From Lentisphaerota bacterium (lineage in GTDB: Bacteria; Verrucomicrobiota; Lentisphaeria; Oligosphaerales; JABHEG01), in assembly GCA_018676675.1 (NCBI GenBank), contig JABHEG010000177.1, forward strand, positions 1 through 64,000: a DNA stretch of 64,000 nucleotides, given 5' to 3'. Below the pieces are notes generated by a model, which saw nothing but the letters and a program-made list of their open reading frames with translations, was not told the DNA's origin and did not search any database. Below, in pieces: positions 38,784 to 47,662 of the stretch. How positions within the stretch are numbered: the stretch's first letter is position 1; each line of letters opens with the position of its first letter. The position numbers and the translations under genes were made by a program.

Positions 38784-38869
38784 GTGTCTCCCACTAAAGC
38801 GGAGTGTCTGATGGCTGCCTTCGGGGCCGGTTCAATCCAGATGCGAACCCCGGCTAACGTAGGCCACTC

Positions 38870-38895
38870 CCCGTCGGTTGTCTCCTCTCGACGGG
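38870..38895. promoter_or_regulatory. Inverted repeat in the divergent gap between the CXXCH/HEAT gene and recQ
   Basis: CCCGTCG (38870-38876) and CGACGGG (38889-38895) form a perfect 7-bp inverted repeat with a 12-nt spacer. It is roughly in the middle of the 255-bp divergent region that must hold both promoters. It could be an operator or an RNA hairpin. I see no convincing -35/-10 pair. Confidence 0.35.
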
Positions 38896-39038
38896 ACTTC
38901 GGATTCAGCGTTGCATGCCGGGCGTAACAGAGCTACGGTTACTGTTGCCAACGCGGGGCGAAGACGGGGGGGCTCCCAGGCTCCTGCCGGGGACGACATA
39001 CCACTGCGAGAAAAAGCCAGCTCTAACAGCCATACACC

Positions 39039-41420
39039 ATGCACCCCCAGGAAGCACTCAAACACTATTTCGGCTTCGAATCCTTCCTCGACGGACAGTT
39101 GGACGTGGTCGAGAAGATTCTGGATGGCCAGGATCTCTGTGTGGTCATGCCGACCGGAGCCGGAAAATCTCTCTGCTACCAGCTCCCCATCCTGATGGGC
39201 AAAGGGTATGGCCTGGTCGTTTCTCCATTGATCTCGCTCATGAAGGACCAGGTGGATGCGCTCTGCGAGAGGAGCATCCCGGCGGCATATGTAAACAGCA
39301 CGATCTCACCTGAGGAACAACGCCGGCGTCTATGGGCCACGGGCGCAGGCGAGATCAAGATTCTGTACGTGGCACCCGAGCGCTTCCGGGCACCGGCGTT
39401 TAGACGCCTTCTCAACGAACAACCTCCTGACCTTCTGGTGGTGGACGAAGCCCACTGCATCAGTCAGTGGGGACATGATTTTCGCCCGGACTACCTGCGC
39501 CTGGGCGAAGCGGTCGCCGAGACAAGTGTTCCCCAGGTGTGCGCGTTCACCGCAACGGCAACGCCACTCGTTCGGGAAGACATCCGGACGCACCTCAAAC
39601 GCGCTGACATGGGAACCTATGTCTCAGGCTTCCAGCGCCCCAACCTCTCCTTCTCGGTTCTCAACTGCCGCTCAAACCAGCAGAAGCAGGATGCCGTGGC
39701 CAACCTGCTGCAGGACCCGCAACCCACCATCATCTACGCGTCAACCCGCAAAGCGGTGGACCAACTGGCCAGCGAATTTGGCTGTATCCCCTATCATGCC
39801 GGCCTGCGGGACGAGGAACGGACCAGCGCCCAAAACCGATTCATGGCCGACCCCTGCCCCGTACTGGCCGCGACAAATGCCTTTGGCATGGGCATTGACC
39901 GACCCGACATACGACGCGTGGTCCACTACAATATCCCGGGCTCACTCGAAGCGTACTACCAGGAAGCCGGACGTGCCGGACGCGACGGCGAACCCGCTGA
40001 CTGCATCCTGCTCTTTGCCTACCACGACCGCTTCGTCCAGGAATTCCTGATCGATATCAATAACCCCTCCGAGGCCCTGCTCCGGACCCTCTATGGCGTC
40101 CTCCGCAAGGAGTTTCAGCGCGCCGGGGACGCCCTCCTTGAGCTCCGCCTGGCGGATCTGGCCGCCATCGTCCCCGGAGCCGAATCCGACCGACAGCTCA
40201 GCAGTGCCCTGCGTATTCTTGAGAGCCATGGCTACGTCGAACGCGGCTTCCGGCGTGAGAATCAGGGGACACTTCAGTTCCTCCGTGACTTGGACGGCCT
40301 CCACCGCCTGCACCAACACCAGGGGACTCAGCGATCCCGCTTTATCGATCGCTGCATTCAGTACTGTGGGCAACCATTGCGCTCAGGTGTTGCGCTGACT
40401 TACGAGCAGCTGGCCGGAATTGCCGGCTTGCGGGTGGACCAAATCCAGCGCGTGCTGCGGGCCCTCCACGGGGAAGAAGTCGCTTGGACGCCTCCCTTCA
40501 GCGGGCGAGCCCTCCAACTGCCAAAACCCGAAGAGTCTGAGCTCAACATCAGCTTCGAGGAACTGAACAAGAAGCGTGATTTTGACTTCGCCCGACTGGA
40601 AGATGTGATCAACTACACGCGCAGCACGGGGTGTCGACAACGCTTCATCGTCGCCTATTTCGGCCAGGACATTGCTGATTGGCGCTGCGAGGCCTGTGAT
40701 CTCTGCCGGAAGCTCGAGCATGCGCTGCACCGCGACCCAACTCCAGAGGAAACCGAGATCATTCGGTCGGTCCTGCAGGCGGTCCTGGACTTTGAGGGGC
40801 GCTTTGGGAAAGGCCGAATCGCCCAAGTCCTTGCCGGATCAAAGAGCCAGGAAATCGTGCGTTGGCGGCTGGACTCTCACCCGCGCTACGGTGATTTGGC
40901 CGACGTCGGCAACGCACACCTCCTGCGTTTCCTGAACTCCCTCCAAAAATCCGATTGCATCAAACAGGTCGGGGATCCCAAATACCCTTGCATCGACATC
41001 AGCCCGTTCGGCATCAACGTCCTTGACGGCAAGGAAGCGGTAAAACTGGATTTCCCGGAGGAGGGGGGGAGCAACAGAACGGGGGGGACGAGCAAGAGCC
41101 CCCGCAAACGCAAAGCACGCTCCCCGAAGAAAGATGCTGCCGTCGACGTCACGCGTGACGAGCTTGAGGAAACGGCCGACGATCTGTTCGAGCGGCTCCG
41201 AGGTGTTCGACTCGAAATGGCGGACGACCGAGGCGCTCCGGCGTACGTCATCCTGTCAGACCGAGCCCTTGCGGGACTGGCCGAAGCGAAGCCGATCACC
41301 GCTGAAGAGGCCTTGCGGATCAAAGGCATCGGTCCCAAGAAGGTCGACACCATCATTCCGCGCTTCCTCGCGGAAATCGAGGCGTGGCGTCAGGAGTTGC
41401 GAGGAACGGAGACAGCCTGA
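39039..41420 (+). CDS. recQ: ATP-dependent DNA helicase RecQ (793 aa)
   Basis: 3'-5' DNA helicase of the RecQ family, acting in recombination and replication-fork repair. Walker A MPTGAGKS lies at residues 37-44 and the DEAH box at 136-139, followed by CISQWGHDFRPDY, the RecQ-specific aromatic-rich loop. Motif VI-like sequence (QEAGRAGRDG) lies near 310. The zinc-binding cysteines of the RQC region are C532, C550, C553 and C556 (spacing CX17CX2CX2C). After a winged-helix region and a Lys/Arg/Ser-rich linker (~680-700, KSPRKRKARSPKK), the last ~80 residues form an HRDC domain ending in IKGIGPKKVDTI. The length exceeds E. coli RecQ (~610 aa), mainly through longer helicase-to-HRDC linkers. No Shine-Dalgarno is obvious before the ATG. 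Confidence 0.95.
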   Translation: MHPQEALKHYFGFESFLDGQLDVVEKILDGQDLCVVMPTGAGKSLCYQLPILMGKGYGLVVSPLISLMKDQVDALCERSIPAAYVNSTISPEEQRRRLWATGAGEIKILYVAPERFRAPAFRRLLNEQPPDLLVVDEAHCISQWGHDFRPDYLRLGEAVAETSVPQVCAFTATATPLVREDIRTHLKRADMGTYVSGFQRPNLSFSVLNCRSNQQKQDAVANLLQDPQPTIIYASTRKAVDQLASEFGCIPYHAGLRDEERTSAQNRFMADPCPVLAATNAFGMGIDRPDIRRVVHYNIPGSLEAYYQEAGRAGRDGEPADCILLFAYHDRFVQEFLIDINNPSEALLRTLYGVLRKEFQRAGDALLELRLADLAAIVPGAESDRQLSSALRILESHGYVERGFRRENQGTLQFLRDLDGLHRLHQHQGTQRSRFIDRCIQYCGQPLRSGVALTYEQLAGIAGLRVDQIQRVLRALHGEEVAWTPPFSGRALQLPKPEESELNISFEELNKKRDFDFARLEDVINYTRSTGCRQRFIVAYFGQDIADWRCEACDLCRKLEHALHRDPTPEETEIIRSVLQAVLDFEGRFGKGRIAQVLAGSKSQEIVRWRLDSHPRYGDLADVGNAHLLRFLNSLQKSDCIKQVGDPKYPCIDISPFGINVLDGKEAVKLDFPEEGGSNRTGGTSKSPRKRKARSPKKDAAVDVTRDELEETADDLFERLRGVRLEMADDRGAPAYVILSDRALAGLAEAKPITAEEALRIKGIGPKKVDTIIPRFLAEIEAWRQELRGTETA

Positions 41421-41437
41421 AGCGCCAACAGGGAGAA

Positions 41438-41965
41438 TCAGTCGTCGTCCCGGATATTGAGCCCTTTGTCCAGCTTCTCTCGCTGTTCGGGAGTCAAATC
41501 CAGACTGGCAAGCGCATCCCGGAGCCGCTTTGCGTTGCGCGACACGGGACGGAATCCGCAGGTGTCAGGGAAGACGGGATTCGCGGCCTCCAGGAGGAAT
41601 TTGGGGTAATCGCGGCACATCCCGGGACGACTGCTGTAGGAATCGCAACCCTTCGCTTCGGGGTCGTAGTGAGTGCAGTGAAAGACGAATGTGTGATCCC
41701 CCCGGTCTTCTTCAATGAGTGTGAACCCGTTGACCACGTTCTGCCAGCGCAGGAATGTGCGCCGGAAGATGTCTGAATGGTAGAGAAGACGGTGGACCTG
41801 GATGGCAGGTGTCTCGCAGCAGGCTCCGCAACGGTTGCATGATCCGGCCAGACGATAGGGGATATTGCCCCGGGACCGGCGGAACAGTCGGGTGACAGCC
41901 AAGTCCACAGTGAACTGCCACCGGGTCAGCATCTTCACGCTCCTGCGCAGCCAATCATCCCGCAT
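41438..41965 (-). CDS. YkgJ-family CxxCxxCC metal-cluster protein (175 aa)
   Basis: Small cytoplasmic protein of the YkgJ type (putative zinc or iron-sulfur cluster binding). Cysteines lie at 43, 46, 49 and 50 (CNRCGACC), with further conserved Cys in the FHCTHYDPEAKGCDSYSSRP and MCRDYP segments. A longer frame opens at 42082, but the ATG at 41965 is the better start: it overlaps the stop of the upstream aldo/keto reductase gene as TGATG, and GGGGAGG lies 10 nt before it. That arrangement implies translational coupling with the reductase and suggests a linked redox or metal-cluster role. The substrate is unknown. Confidence 0.8.
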   Translation of the reverse strand: MRDDWLRRSVKMLTRWQFTVDLAVTRLFRRSRGNIPYRLAGSCNRCGACCETPAIQVHRLLYHSDIFRRTFLRWQNVVNGFTLIEEDRGDHTFVFHCTHYDPEAKGCDSYSSRPGMCRDYPKFLLEAANPVFPDTCGFRPVSRNAKRLRDALASLDLTPEQREKLDKGLNIRDDD

Positions 41966-42999
41966 CAGCCGGTTGCCTCCCCTGCATGCTTGGCGTAGAA
42001 CTGAACGTAGGCGGCGAGCATTTTCTTGAGCGTCTTGGGCGTGTCCAAGTCGTAGGGACAACGTTCGCGACACTTCCCGCATTCAATGCAATTGTCAATG
42101 CGATGCATCTGCTCGTACCAGTCATCGCTCAGGAACTGTTGGTACGGCATGCGGTCAAGCAGCAATGACATCCGCCCTGCCATGGGGATGGGAATTTCAG
42201 CCGGACAGGGCAGGCAGTAGCCGCACGCACGACAGAAGTTGCCCGCGAGTTCTTCGCAGTCTCGGGCGATCAACGCTTCCATCTCCGCCCCCAACTGTGG
42301 AGGGCTGGCTTCAAGCGCGATGAACTCCTCAAGCTCGGACATGTGCTGAATCCCCCAGATGGGGACGACGTTGGGGTACGTGCGCAGGAAGGCGAATGCC
42401 GCGGGAGCGTGCGTCAGCAGCCCGCCGCACAGAGCCTTCATCGCGACAACGCCCACATCATGCTCCGCACAGACCCGAATCAAGTCCAGATCATCTGCGG
42501 ATGAGATCGCGGACAAGGGAAACTGCATGGTGTCATAAAGCCCCGACTGGACAGCCCGGACTGCGACGTCAAGACGATGGTTGGTGATCCCGATGAAGCG
42601 AACCATGCCCTTCCGTTGCGCCTCCAGCAGTGCCGCGTAGGATGAGTTCGGGTCGTCCGGCTCAGGCAAGACACCCGGGTTGTGCAACTGCAGGAGATCC
42701 ACACGATCAGTCTTGAGATGCCGCAGGCTGGTCTCGAGATCAGCCAACACACCCTCTCTCGTTGTCGCCCCGCTCTTGGTCGCGAGAATGATCTCGTCGC
42801 GCACGCCACCCAGGGCGTAACCGATCTTCTCTTCACTATCGCTGTAGGCTCGAGCGGTATCGTAGAAATTGATCCCGGCCTCGTGAGCGCGGCGCAGTAT
42901 GCGGGCCGCCTCTTCACGGTCTGTGCGCTGGATCGGCAGCACTCCGAAAGCCGTGCGTGTGGCCATCAAGCCTGTTCGCCCAAGGCGTGTGAGTTCCAT
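41965..42999 (-). CDS. Aldo/keto reductase with C-terminal ferredoxin-like cysteine clusters (344 aa)
   Basis: NAD(P)H-dependent oxidoreductase of the AKR fold. The catalytic tetrad is visible as D47 and Y52 (FYDTARAYSDSEEK), K75 (ATKSG) and H106 (LLQLHNPG). Beyond the barrel, at about 255-312, two Cys groups (CRACGYCLPCP and CIECGKCRERCPYDL) predict one or two [4Fe-4S] clusters, as in the subfamily of iron-sulfur aldo/keto reductases common in anaerobes. Such fusions may couple NAD(P)H oxidation to ferredoxin-like electron transfer. GGAG lies 9 nt before the ATG. It is coupled to the CxxCxxCC gene downstream. The substrate cannot be read from the sequence. Confidence 0.9.
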   Translation of the reverse strand: MELTRLGRTGLMATRTAFGVLPIQRTDREEAARILRRAHEAGINFYDTARAYSDSEEKIGYALGGVRDEIILATKSGATTREGVLADLETSLRHLKTDRVDLLQLHNPGVLPEPDDPNSSYAALLEAQRKGMVRFIGITNHRLDVAVRAVQSGLYDTMQFPLSAISSADDLDLIRVCAEHDVGVVAMKALCGGLLTHAPAAFAFLRTYPNVVPIWGIQHMSELEEFIALEASPPQLGAEMEALIARDCEELAGNFCRACGYCLPCPAEIPIPMAGRMSLLLDRMPYQQFLSDDWYEQMHRIDNCIECGKCRERCPYDLDTPKTLKKMLAAYVQFYAKHAGEATG

Positions 43000-43090
43000 C
43001 TATCGAGTCTCCTGCGGCAGAATCCTGTGCATCGCGGACCGAGCCCCGCGAGCGTCCTCCCCGGTACACACAGCCGGGGTGGAGAAAGAG

Positions 43091-43118
43091 AACGGGCAGT
43101 CCTGTTGGACTGCCCGTT
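43091..43118 (-). terminator. Intrinsic terminator after the EF-G-like gene
   Basis: AACGGGCAGTCC (43091-43102) and GGACTGCCCGTT (43107-43118) form a perfect 12-bp stem with a 4-nt loop. On the minus strand it begins 35 nt after the EF-G-like stop and is followed by CTCTTTCTCC, a moderately T-rich tail. It separates purC/EF-G transcription from the aldo/keto reductase gene. A second, weaker hairpin (CCCCGG 43059-43064 with CCGGGG 43074-43079) follows. Confidence 0.8.
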
Positions 43119-43152
43119 GCGTGTCATGCGTACGTTCTCGAAGAAGAGGAGC

Positions 43153-45180
43153 TTACTCTTCCTCTTCGGCGTCCTTTGCGGCCTCAGCCATGATCTTCGT
43201 GCCCAGATTCGGCGGCACGGGATCGTAGCGCTCGAAGACCATCTCAAAGGAGCCACGCCCCTGAGTCATCGACCGCAGCGTGCTGGAATAGGTGAACATC
43301 TCGGCCAGGGGGGCCTCCGCGTTGAGGACCTGGAAGCCTTCCTCACGATCCATCCCCAGGATGCGACCCCGCCGGGAGTTGAGATCCCCGCTGATATCGC
43401 CCATGTACTCTTCGGGGAAGAGAATCTTGAGCGTCATGATCGGCTCAAGAAGGATCGGTTTGGCGTTGGCCATGGCTGCACGGAAAGCTCCGCGAGCAGC
43501 GATTTTGAAGGCCATTTCCGAGGAGTCGACAGGATGGTACTTGCCATCGTAGACGACCGCTCTGATGTTGATCACACGGCAGGAGGCCAACGGGCCGGCG
43601 ACCATTGTCTCGACAACGCCCTTCTCGACTGCGGGGATGTAGTTCTTGGGGATATTCCCGCCAACGACCTCATTGGAGAACTCGAATTCGCCGTCCGTCA
43701 GAGGTTCCAGGCGAAGATGCACTTCACCGAACTGCCCGTGTCCACCGGTCTGCTTCTTGTGACGGTACTGGGCGGAGCCCTGGCCAGTGATCGTCTCGCG
43801 GTACGGAACCTTGGGGGTCTCCGTGACCGTCTCGACCTTGAACTCGGTCTCCAGACGCCCCATTACCACGGCCAGGTGCTGGTCACCCATGCCGGAAAGC
43901 ACGGTCTGGTGCGTCTCGGCGTTGCGGTCAAGGATCAGGGTCGGATCTTCGGCAACGAGACGCTGCAGTCCCGTCGAGATCTTGTCTTCCTCGCCCTTCT
44001 TGACCGGGAAAATCGCCTGAGACATGGTCGGGGTGGAATAAGAAATCGGCGTGATCGGCTTCGCGGAAGCCGACGCTGAGAGCGTGTCGCCAATCACGGT
44101 GTTCTTGAGCTTCGGTATGGCCACGAGCTCCCCGGGCCCAGCCGAATCAACCTGCGTCTGGTTCTTGCCATTCACCAAGAAAAGCGTCCCAAGACGCTCA
44201 CGGCTGCCTCGGCTGACGTTGTGGAGTTCCGAATCGGACTTGACCGTGCCGGAGAAGACGCGCAGACAGGTCAGCTGACCGATAAACGGGTCCGTGATGG
44301 ACTTGTAGACAAATGCCGTAGCCGTGTCGTCATCCCGGCTCAGTTCGCCCTCAACAAGCGGAACCGGAGCCCCGGTCAACGGTGCGGGGAACAGGTTCAT
44401 GATCCCGTTCATGAGTTCATCAATACCGACGTCTTTCCCGACGCTCCCGCAGAACACAGGCACGATGGCTGCGTCGGAGATCGCCTGGTGGAGGCCCTGG
44501 GCAATCTCGGCTTCCGACAGCTCTTCGCCCTCGAGATAGCGCATCATCAGCTCTTCGTCCGACTCCGCGACTGTGTCCATCAACGCTTCACGGTAGGTCT
44601 CCAGGTCGTCGGCGAGTTCGGCCGGGGCGTCGTCACCGGCTTGCAAGACCTGAACAACGCCCGAGACGTCCGCACGGGCGCCGACGGGGAGGGTGAACGG
44701 TACACAGACCGTCGCACCGTAGCTCTCCTGCAAGGAACCCAGAACGCCCGCGAAGTCAGCCTGGTCACGGTCAAGCCCATTGATCATGAACGCCCGGGGG
44801 ACGTTGTTGTCACGAGCGTGACGCCAGGCGTTGATGGTTCCCGGGCCAATACCGGCAGCGGCATCGACGACGATCAGCACGGCGTCCGCGACCCTAATGG
44901 CGGATGTCGCTTCTCCGCAGAAATCAGCATAGCCCGGGGTGTCGCAGAAGAAGAAGTGGTGATCCTGCCACGGGCAATGCAGCGAGGCTGTGAAGAGGCT
45001 GCTCTTCCTGTCCTGTTCTTCCTGACGGAAATCGGAAACACTGGTGTTCTGATCGACGCTGCCCAAACGCGACACAACGCCCGCTTTGTGCAACATCAGA
45101 TCCGCAAGTGACGTCTTCCCGGCCCCCGCGTGACCTGCCACTACAAAATTGCGGATGTTCTCGGCTGAGCAGTCTTTCAC
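43153..45180 (-). CDS. Elongation factor G-like translational GTPase, divergent paralogue (675 aa)
   Basis: Translational GTPase of the EF-G family with all five domains by length. G1 is AGHAGAGKT (15-23) and G3 is DTPG (80-83). The G4 box, normally NKxD, reads NGLD at 134-137: the Lys that stacks on the guanine base is Gly. Domains III-V are recognisable by GMGDQHLAVVMGRLETEF, by PYRETI with QYRHKKQTGGHGQFGEV in domain IV, and by LEPIMTLKILFPEEYMGDISGDLNSRRGRI in domain V. Start is GTG with GGAG 9 nt before it. It is not in a str operon but downstream of purC, so it is probably an EF-G2-type paralogue and not the housekeeping factor. Role (back-translocation, ribosome recycling or stress) is unknown. 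Confidence 0.85.
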   Translation of the reverse strand: MKDCSAENIRNFVVAGHAGAGKTSLADLMLHKAGVVSRLGSVDQNTSVSDFRQEEQDRKSSLFTASLHCPWQDHHFFFCDTPGYADFCGEATSAIRVADAVLIVVDAAAGIGPGTINAWRHARDNNVPRAFMINGLDRDQADFAGVLGSLQESYGATVCVPFTLPVGARADVSGVVQVLQAGDDAPAELADDLETYREALMDTVAESDEELMMRYLEGEELSEAEIAQGLHQAISDAAIVPVFCGSVGKDVGIDELMNGIMNLFPAPLTGAPVPLVEGELSRDDDTATAFVYKSITDPFIGQLTCLRVFSGTVKSDSELHNVSRGSRERLGTLFLVNGKNQTQVDSAGPGELVAIPKLKNTVIGDTLSASASAKPITPISYSTPTMSQAIFPVKKGEEDKISTGLQRLVAEDPTLILDRNAETHQTVLSGMGDQHLAVVMGRLETEFKVETVTETPKVPYRETITGQGSAQYRHKKQTGGHGQFGEVHLRLEPLTDGEFEFSNEVVGGNIPKNYIPAVEKGVVETMVAGPLASCRVINIRAVVYDGKYHPVDSSEMAFKIAARGAFRAAMANAKPILLEPIMTLKILFPEEYMGDISGDLNSRRGRILGMDREEGFQVLNAEAPLAEMFTYSSTLRSMTQGRGSFEMVFERYDPVPPNLGTKIMAEAAKDAEEEE

Positions 45181-45256
45181 TGTCGTTTCTCCATCGCGTT
45201 CTGCGGGTCCCGTTTCCTCATGGACTCCCGCTTACCTGTCTTCTATGATCAAGGGA

Positions 45257-46159
45257 TCAGTCCAAACCACTGCCGGTCAGCTGGCGAAGCGCCTGCATGT
45301 ACTTCTCACGCGTACGCTCGACAACATCATCGGGGAGGTTCGGAGCCGGCGGAGTCTTATTGAACTTGATCTCTTCGAGGTAGTCACGAACGAACTGTTT
45401 GTCGAGGCTGGGCGGGTTCCGCCCCGTGGTGTAGTCCTCTGCCGGCCAGAAGCGGCTGGAGTCCGGAGTCAACACCTCATCGATAAGGATCATCTGGTCG
45501 CCATCAAAGCCGAACTCAAACTTGGTATCAGCGATGATGATGCCCTTCTCGGCGGCGTGGTCCGCGGCGGTACGGTAAATCTTGAGGGTGTTCTCTCGCA
45601 GCGCGGCAGCGACGTCTGCATCGGTCAGCTCAATGACACGAGCATAGCTGATGTTCTCGTCATGCTCGCCCTGTTCGGCCTTGAAAGCCGGTGTGAAAAT
45701 CGGGCTGGCGAGCTTGTCGGCCTGGACGTAGCCCGGGCGCAACGAGATACCGCAGACGGAGCCGCTTACCTGATACTCTTTCCAACCCGATCCGACCAGG
45801 TAACCACGCGCCACACACTCGACCGATACGGTATCGGCCTTCTTCACGAGCATGGTCCGGCCGGCCAAATCGTCCCCCACGGCTTGGGCAGCTTCGGGAA
45901 AATCGGCAACATCCGCTGAGATCAGGTGGTTGGGCATCCAGTCGAGGAGATCGAACCAATAGCGGGAAATCCAGGTGAGGACACGGCCCTTGTCAGGAAT
46001 ACCATTCGGCATGACGCAATCGAACGCGCTGATGCGATCGGTAGCGACCATGAGCAGGGCATCGCCCGTGTCGTAAATGTCCCTCACTTTGCCCCGTTTA
46101 GGCTCAGGTAGCCCGGGGATGCTGCTTTCCAGAAGTGCCTGATTTCGATCGTATTTCAT
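45257..46159 (-). CDS. purC: Phosphoribosylaminoimidazole-succinocarboxamide synthase (300 aa)
   Basis: SAICAR synthetase: ATP-dependent joining of aspartate to CAIR in de novo purine synthesis. Family motifs are present: GKVRDIYD, ATDRISAFDCVMPNGIPDKGR, GSGWKEYQ, DTKFEFGFD and LIDEVLTPDSSRFW. At 300 residues it is the longer form found in many bacteria and yeast, not the ~240-aa E. coli type. An open frame extends upstream to 46330, but the ATG at 46159 has AAGGGA about 8 nt before it and gives the normal N-terminus (MKYDRNQALLESSIPGL). The EF-G-like gene follows after 76 bp on the same strand and may be co-transcribed. Confidence 0.95.
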   Translation of the reverse strand: MKYDRNQALLESSIPGLPEPKRGKVRDIYDTGDALLMVATDRISAFDCVMPNGIPDKGRVLTWISRYWFDLLDWMPNHLISADVADFPEAAQAVGDDLAGRTMLVKKADTVSVECVARGYLVGSGWKEYQVSGSVCGISLRPGYVQADKLASPIFTPAFKAEQGEHDENISYARVIELTDADVAAALRENTLKIYRTAADHAAEKGIIIADTKFEFGFDGDQMILIDEVLTPDSSRFWPAEDYTTGRNPPSLDKQFVRDYLEEIKFNKTPPAPNLPDDVVERTREKYMQALRQLTGSGLD

Positions 46160-46711
46160 GCGACTGTCCCTTCCGTGCGCGCACTCCCTGCGCGCGTTGA
46201 GCGGAACCCATCCGCCACGATGGACGGAGCGTAAGCGAACAGACTGATTGTCTCGTTCACAAGTCTTCTCTTCGGGGAGAAGAAGGAGAATATACCGCGA
46301 CTTGCCTGAGTCATCAAAAACCGACCCCATTTTTCGCTAATCTCTCCGTTAGGTGAAGCGGCTCGACGGACTCTCGCCCTCCATCGGACACAGATGGCCC
46401 GGAGAATCCCTGGAGGGAGAGACTCCATCGGACACAGATGGCCCAGAGAATCCCTGGAGGGAGAGACTCCATCGGACACAGATGGGCCCAGGGAATCCCT
46501 GGAGGGAGAGACTCCGTCGAGCCATCTTGGAGTTCTCCCCCCGCGTGACTGAGAGGTTATTCAGGAAACTCCTCCCAACGCGACGGAGGGGCAACGAAGT
46601 ATTACGTTCCTTGCTTGTCCCCGGGGGAGAGTATGGTAGATTCGTGCTCTGCCTCTGGATGGCCAGCTCTTTCTGTCAGTAACCAACAGCCAGCAACCAA
46701 CGGGCCTCCCC
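46160..46711. other. 552-bp divergent gap between purC and lipA
   Basis: No gene is seen here. The purC-proximal side must hold the purC promoter and contains a 7-bp hairpin (TCTTCTC 46264-46270 with GAGAAGA 46277-46283). The middle holds the tandem and inverted repeat described separately (46360-46523). The lipA side contains TTGCTT near 46612 with TATGGT downstream, a weak promoter candidate. Short open frames across the repeats translate to repetitive peptides and are not credible genes. Confidence 0.6.
46360..46523. repeat. Three 44-45-bp tandem repeats flanked by a 24-bp inverted repeat
   Basis: Three head-to-tail units lie at 46381-46424, 46425-46468 and 46469-46513, nearly identical and starting CCATCGGACACAGATGG. 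The block is bracketed by a 24-bp inverted repeat (46360-46383 with 46500-46523, 22 of 24 positions pairing, outermost 11 bp GGCTCGACGGA perfect). The third unit contains a perfect palindrome CCAGGGA-A-TCCCTGG (46488-46502). There are no spacers, so this is not CRISPR. It may be a REP/MITE-like mobile repeat or a structured RNA. Confidence 0.85.
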
Positions 46712-47614
46712 ATGTCGACCCCAAGAAAGCGCCTGCCGGAATGGTTGCGCGTTTCCTATCGCGGAGGGCGAGCCCGCCAGGAAGTGAAGGAACTCCTCAA
46801 GGGCCTTCGCCTTCACACGGTATGTGAGAGTGCAACCTGCCCCAACCTGTGTGAGTGTTGGGGACGACACACGGCAACGTTCATGCTCCTCGGCAGCGTG
46901 TGTACGCGCGACTGCAGGTTCTGTGATGTCCCCCATGGGACGCCGCCACCTCCTGATGGGAAAGAACCGGAGAATGTAGCCGAGGCCGCAGAACGGCTGG
47001 CCTTGCGGTATGTGGTGCTCACGTGCGTGACCCGGGATGACCTCGTCGACGGCGGGGCAGGACACTTCGCAGCCACTGTAAACGCCATTCGCGCCCGGGC
47101 CCCGGAAACGCAGATCGAGGTGCTTACCTCCGACTTCGGAGGGCGCGAAGAGGATCTCGCAACCGTGTTGCAGGCGCGCCCTGATGTCTTCAATCACAAC
47201 ATCGAGACGGTTGGGCGCCTCACCCCCGAGATACGCAGTCACGCCAGCTACCGTCGAAGCCTGACGGTGCTGGCCAACGCCACGCGCCTGGGGCAGGCAC
47301 ACAACATCGCGGTGAAGTCGGGATTCATGCTTGGACTCGGAGAAACTGACGACGAAATCAGGACACTGCTGGGGGACCTCCGAGAAGCCGGGGTCAGCAT
47401 CCTGACCATCGGCCAATACCTTCCCCCATCGGCCAACCACTGGCCGTTGGCCCGATACGCTCCCCCGGAGGAGTTCGATGAGTGGGCCCGCATCGCCAAA
47501 GAGGAGGTCGGCTTCTCGTCGGTGGTGAGCGGTCCCCTCGTGCGCAGTTCCTACATGGCCGACCAAGCCGTGGAAGCTGCCCTGCATCCGGCCGACAACC
47601 CAAGCGACGCGTAA
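46712..47614 (+). CDS. lipA: Lipoyl synthase (300 aa)
   Basis: Radical-SAM enzyme that inserts two sulfur atoms into protein-bound octanoate to make the lipoyl cofactor of 2-oxoacid dehydrogenases and the glycine cleavage system. The auxiliary [4Fe-4S] cluster ligands CX4CX5C are C38, C43 and C49. The radical-SAM CX3CX2C motif is C64, C68 and C71 (CTRDCRFC). The C-terminal RSSY motif, whose serine ligates the auxiliary cluster, is present (VRSSYMADQ). Also visible are DDLVDGGAGHF and NHNIETV. Full length for the family. No lipB neighbour is in the window. Confidence 0.96.
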   Translation: MSTPRKRLPEWLRVSYRGGRARQEVKELLKGLRLHTVCESATCPNLCECWGRHTATFMLLGSVCTRDCRFCDVPHGTPPPPDGKEPENVAEAAERLALRYVVLTCVTRDDLVDGGAGHFAATVNAIRARAPETQIEVLTSDFGGREEDLATVLQARPDVFNHNIETVGRLTPEIRSHASYRRSLTVLANATRLGQAHNIAVKSGFMLGLGETDDEIRTLLGDLREAGVSILTIGQYLPPSANHWPLARYAPPEEFDEWARIAKEEVGFSSVVSGPLVRSSYMADQAVEAALHPADNPSDA

Positions 47615-47622
47615 GCCTCAGA

Positions 47623-47643
47623 TCGCCCTTGCAGGAAGGGCGA
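47623..47643 (+). terminator. Hairpin just after lipA
   Basis: TCGCCCTT (47623-47630) and AAGGGCGA (47636-47643) form a perfect 8-bp stem with a 5-nt loop, 8 nt after the lipA stop. No T tract follows, so termination may be weak or may need Rho. Confidence 0.5.
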
Positions 47644-47662
47644 GAGCCCGGATGAGGGAACC

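Noticed and set aside
38829..38838. GGTTCAATCC, which looks like a tRNA T-arm loop
   Set aside because: Flanking bases do not form a T stem, and no anticodon or acceptor arm can be drawn on either strand.
42682..44079. 465-aa + strand frame opposite the aldo/keto reductase and EF-G-like genes
   Set aside because: It spans two firmly identified minus-strand genes and the terminator between them; no motif or ribosome-binding site.
46381..46513. Possible CRISPR array
   Set aside because: Units are contiguous with no spacers between them and no cas genes are in the window.
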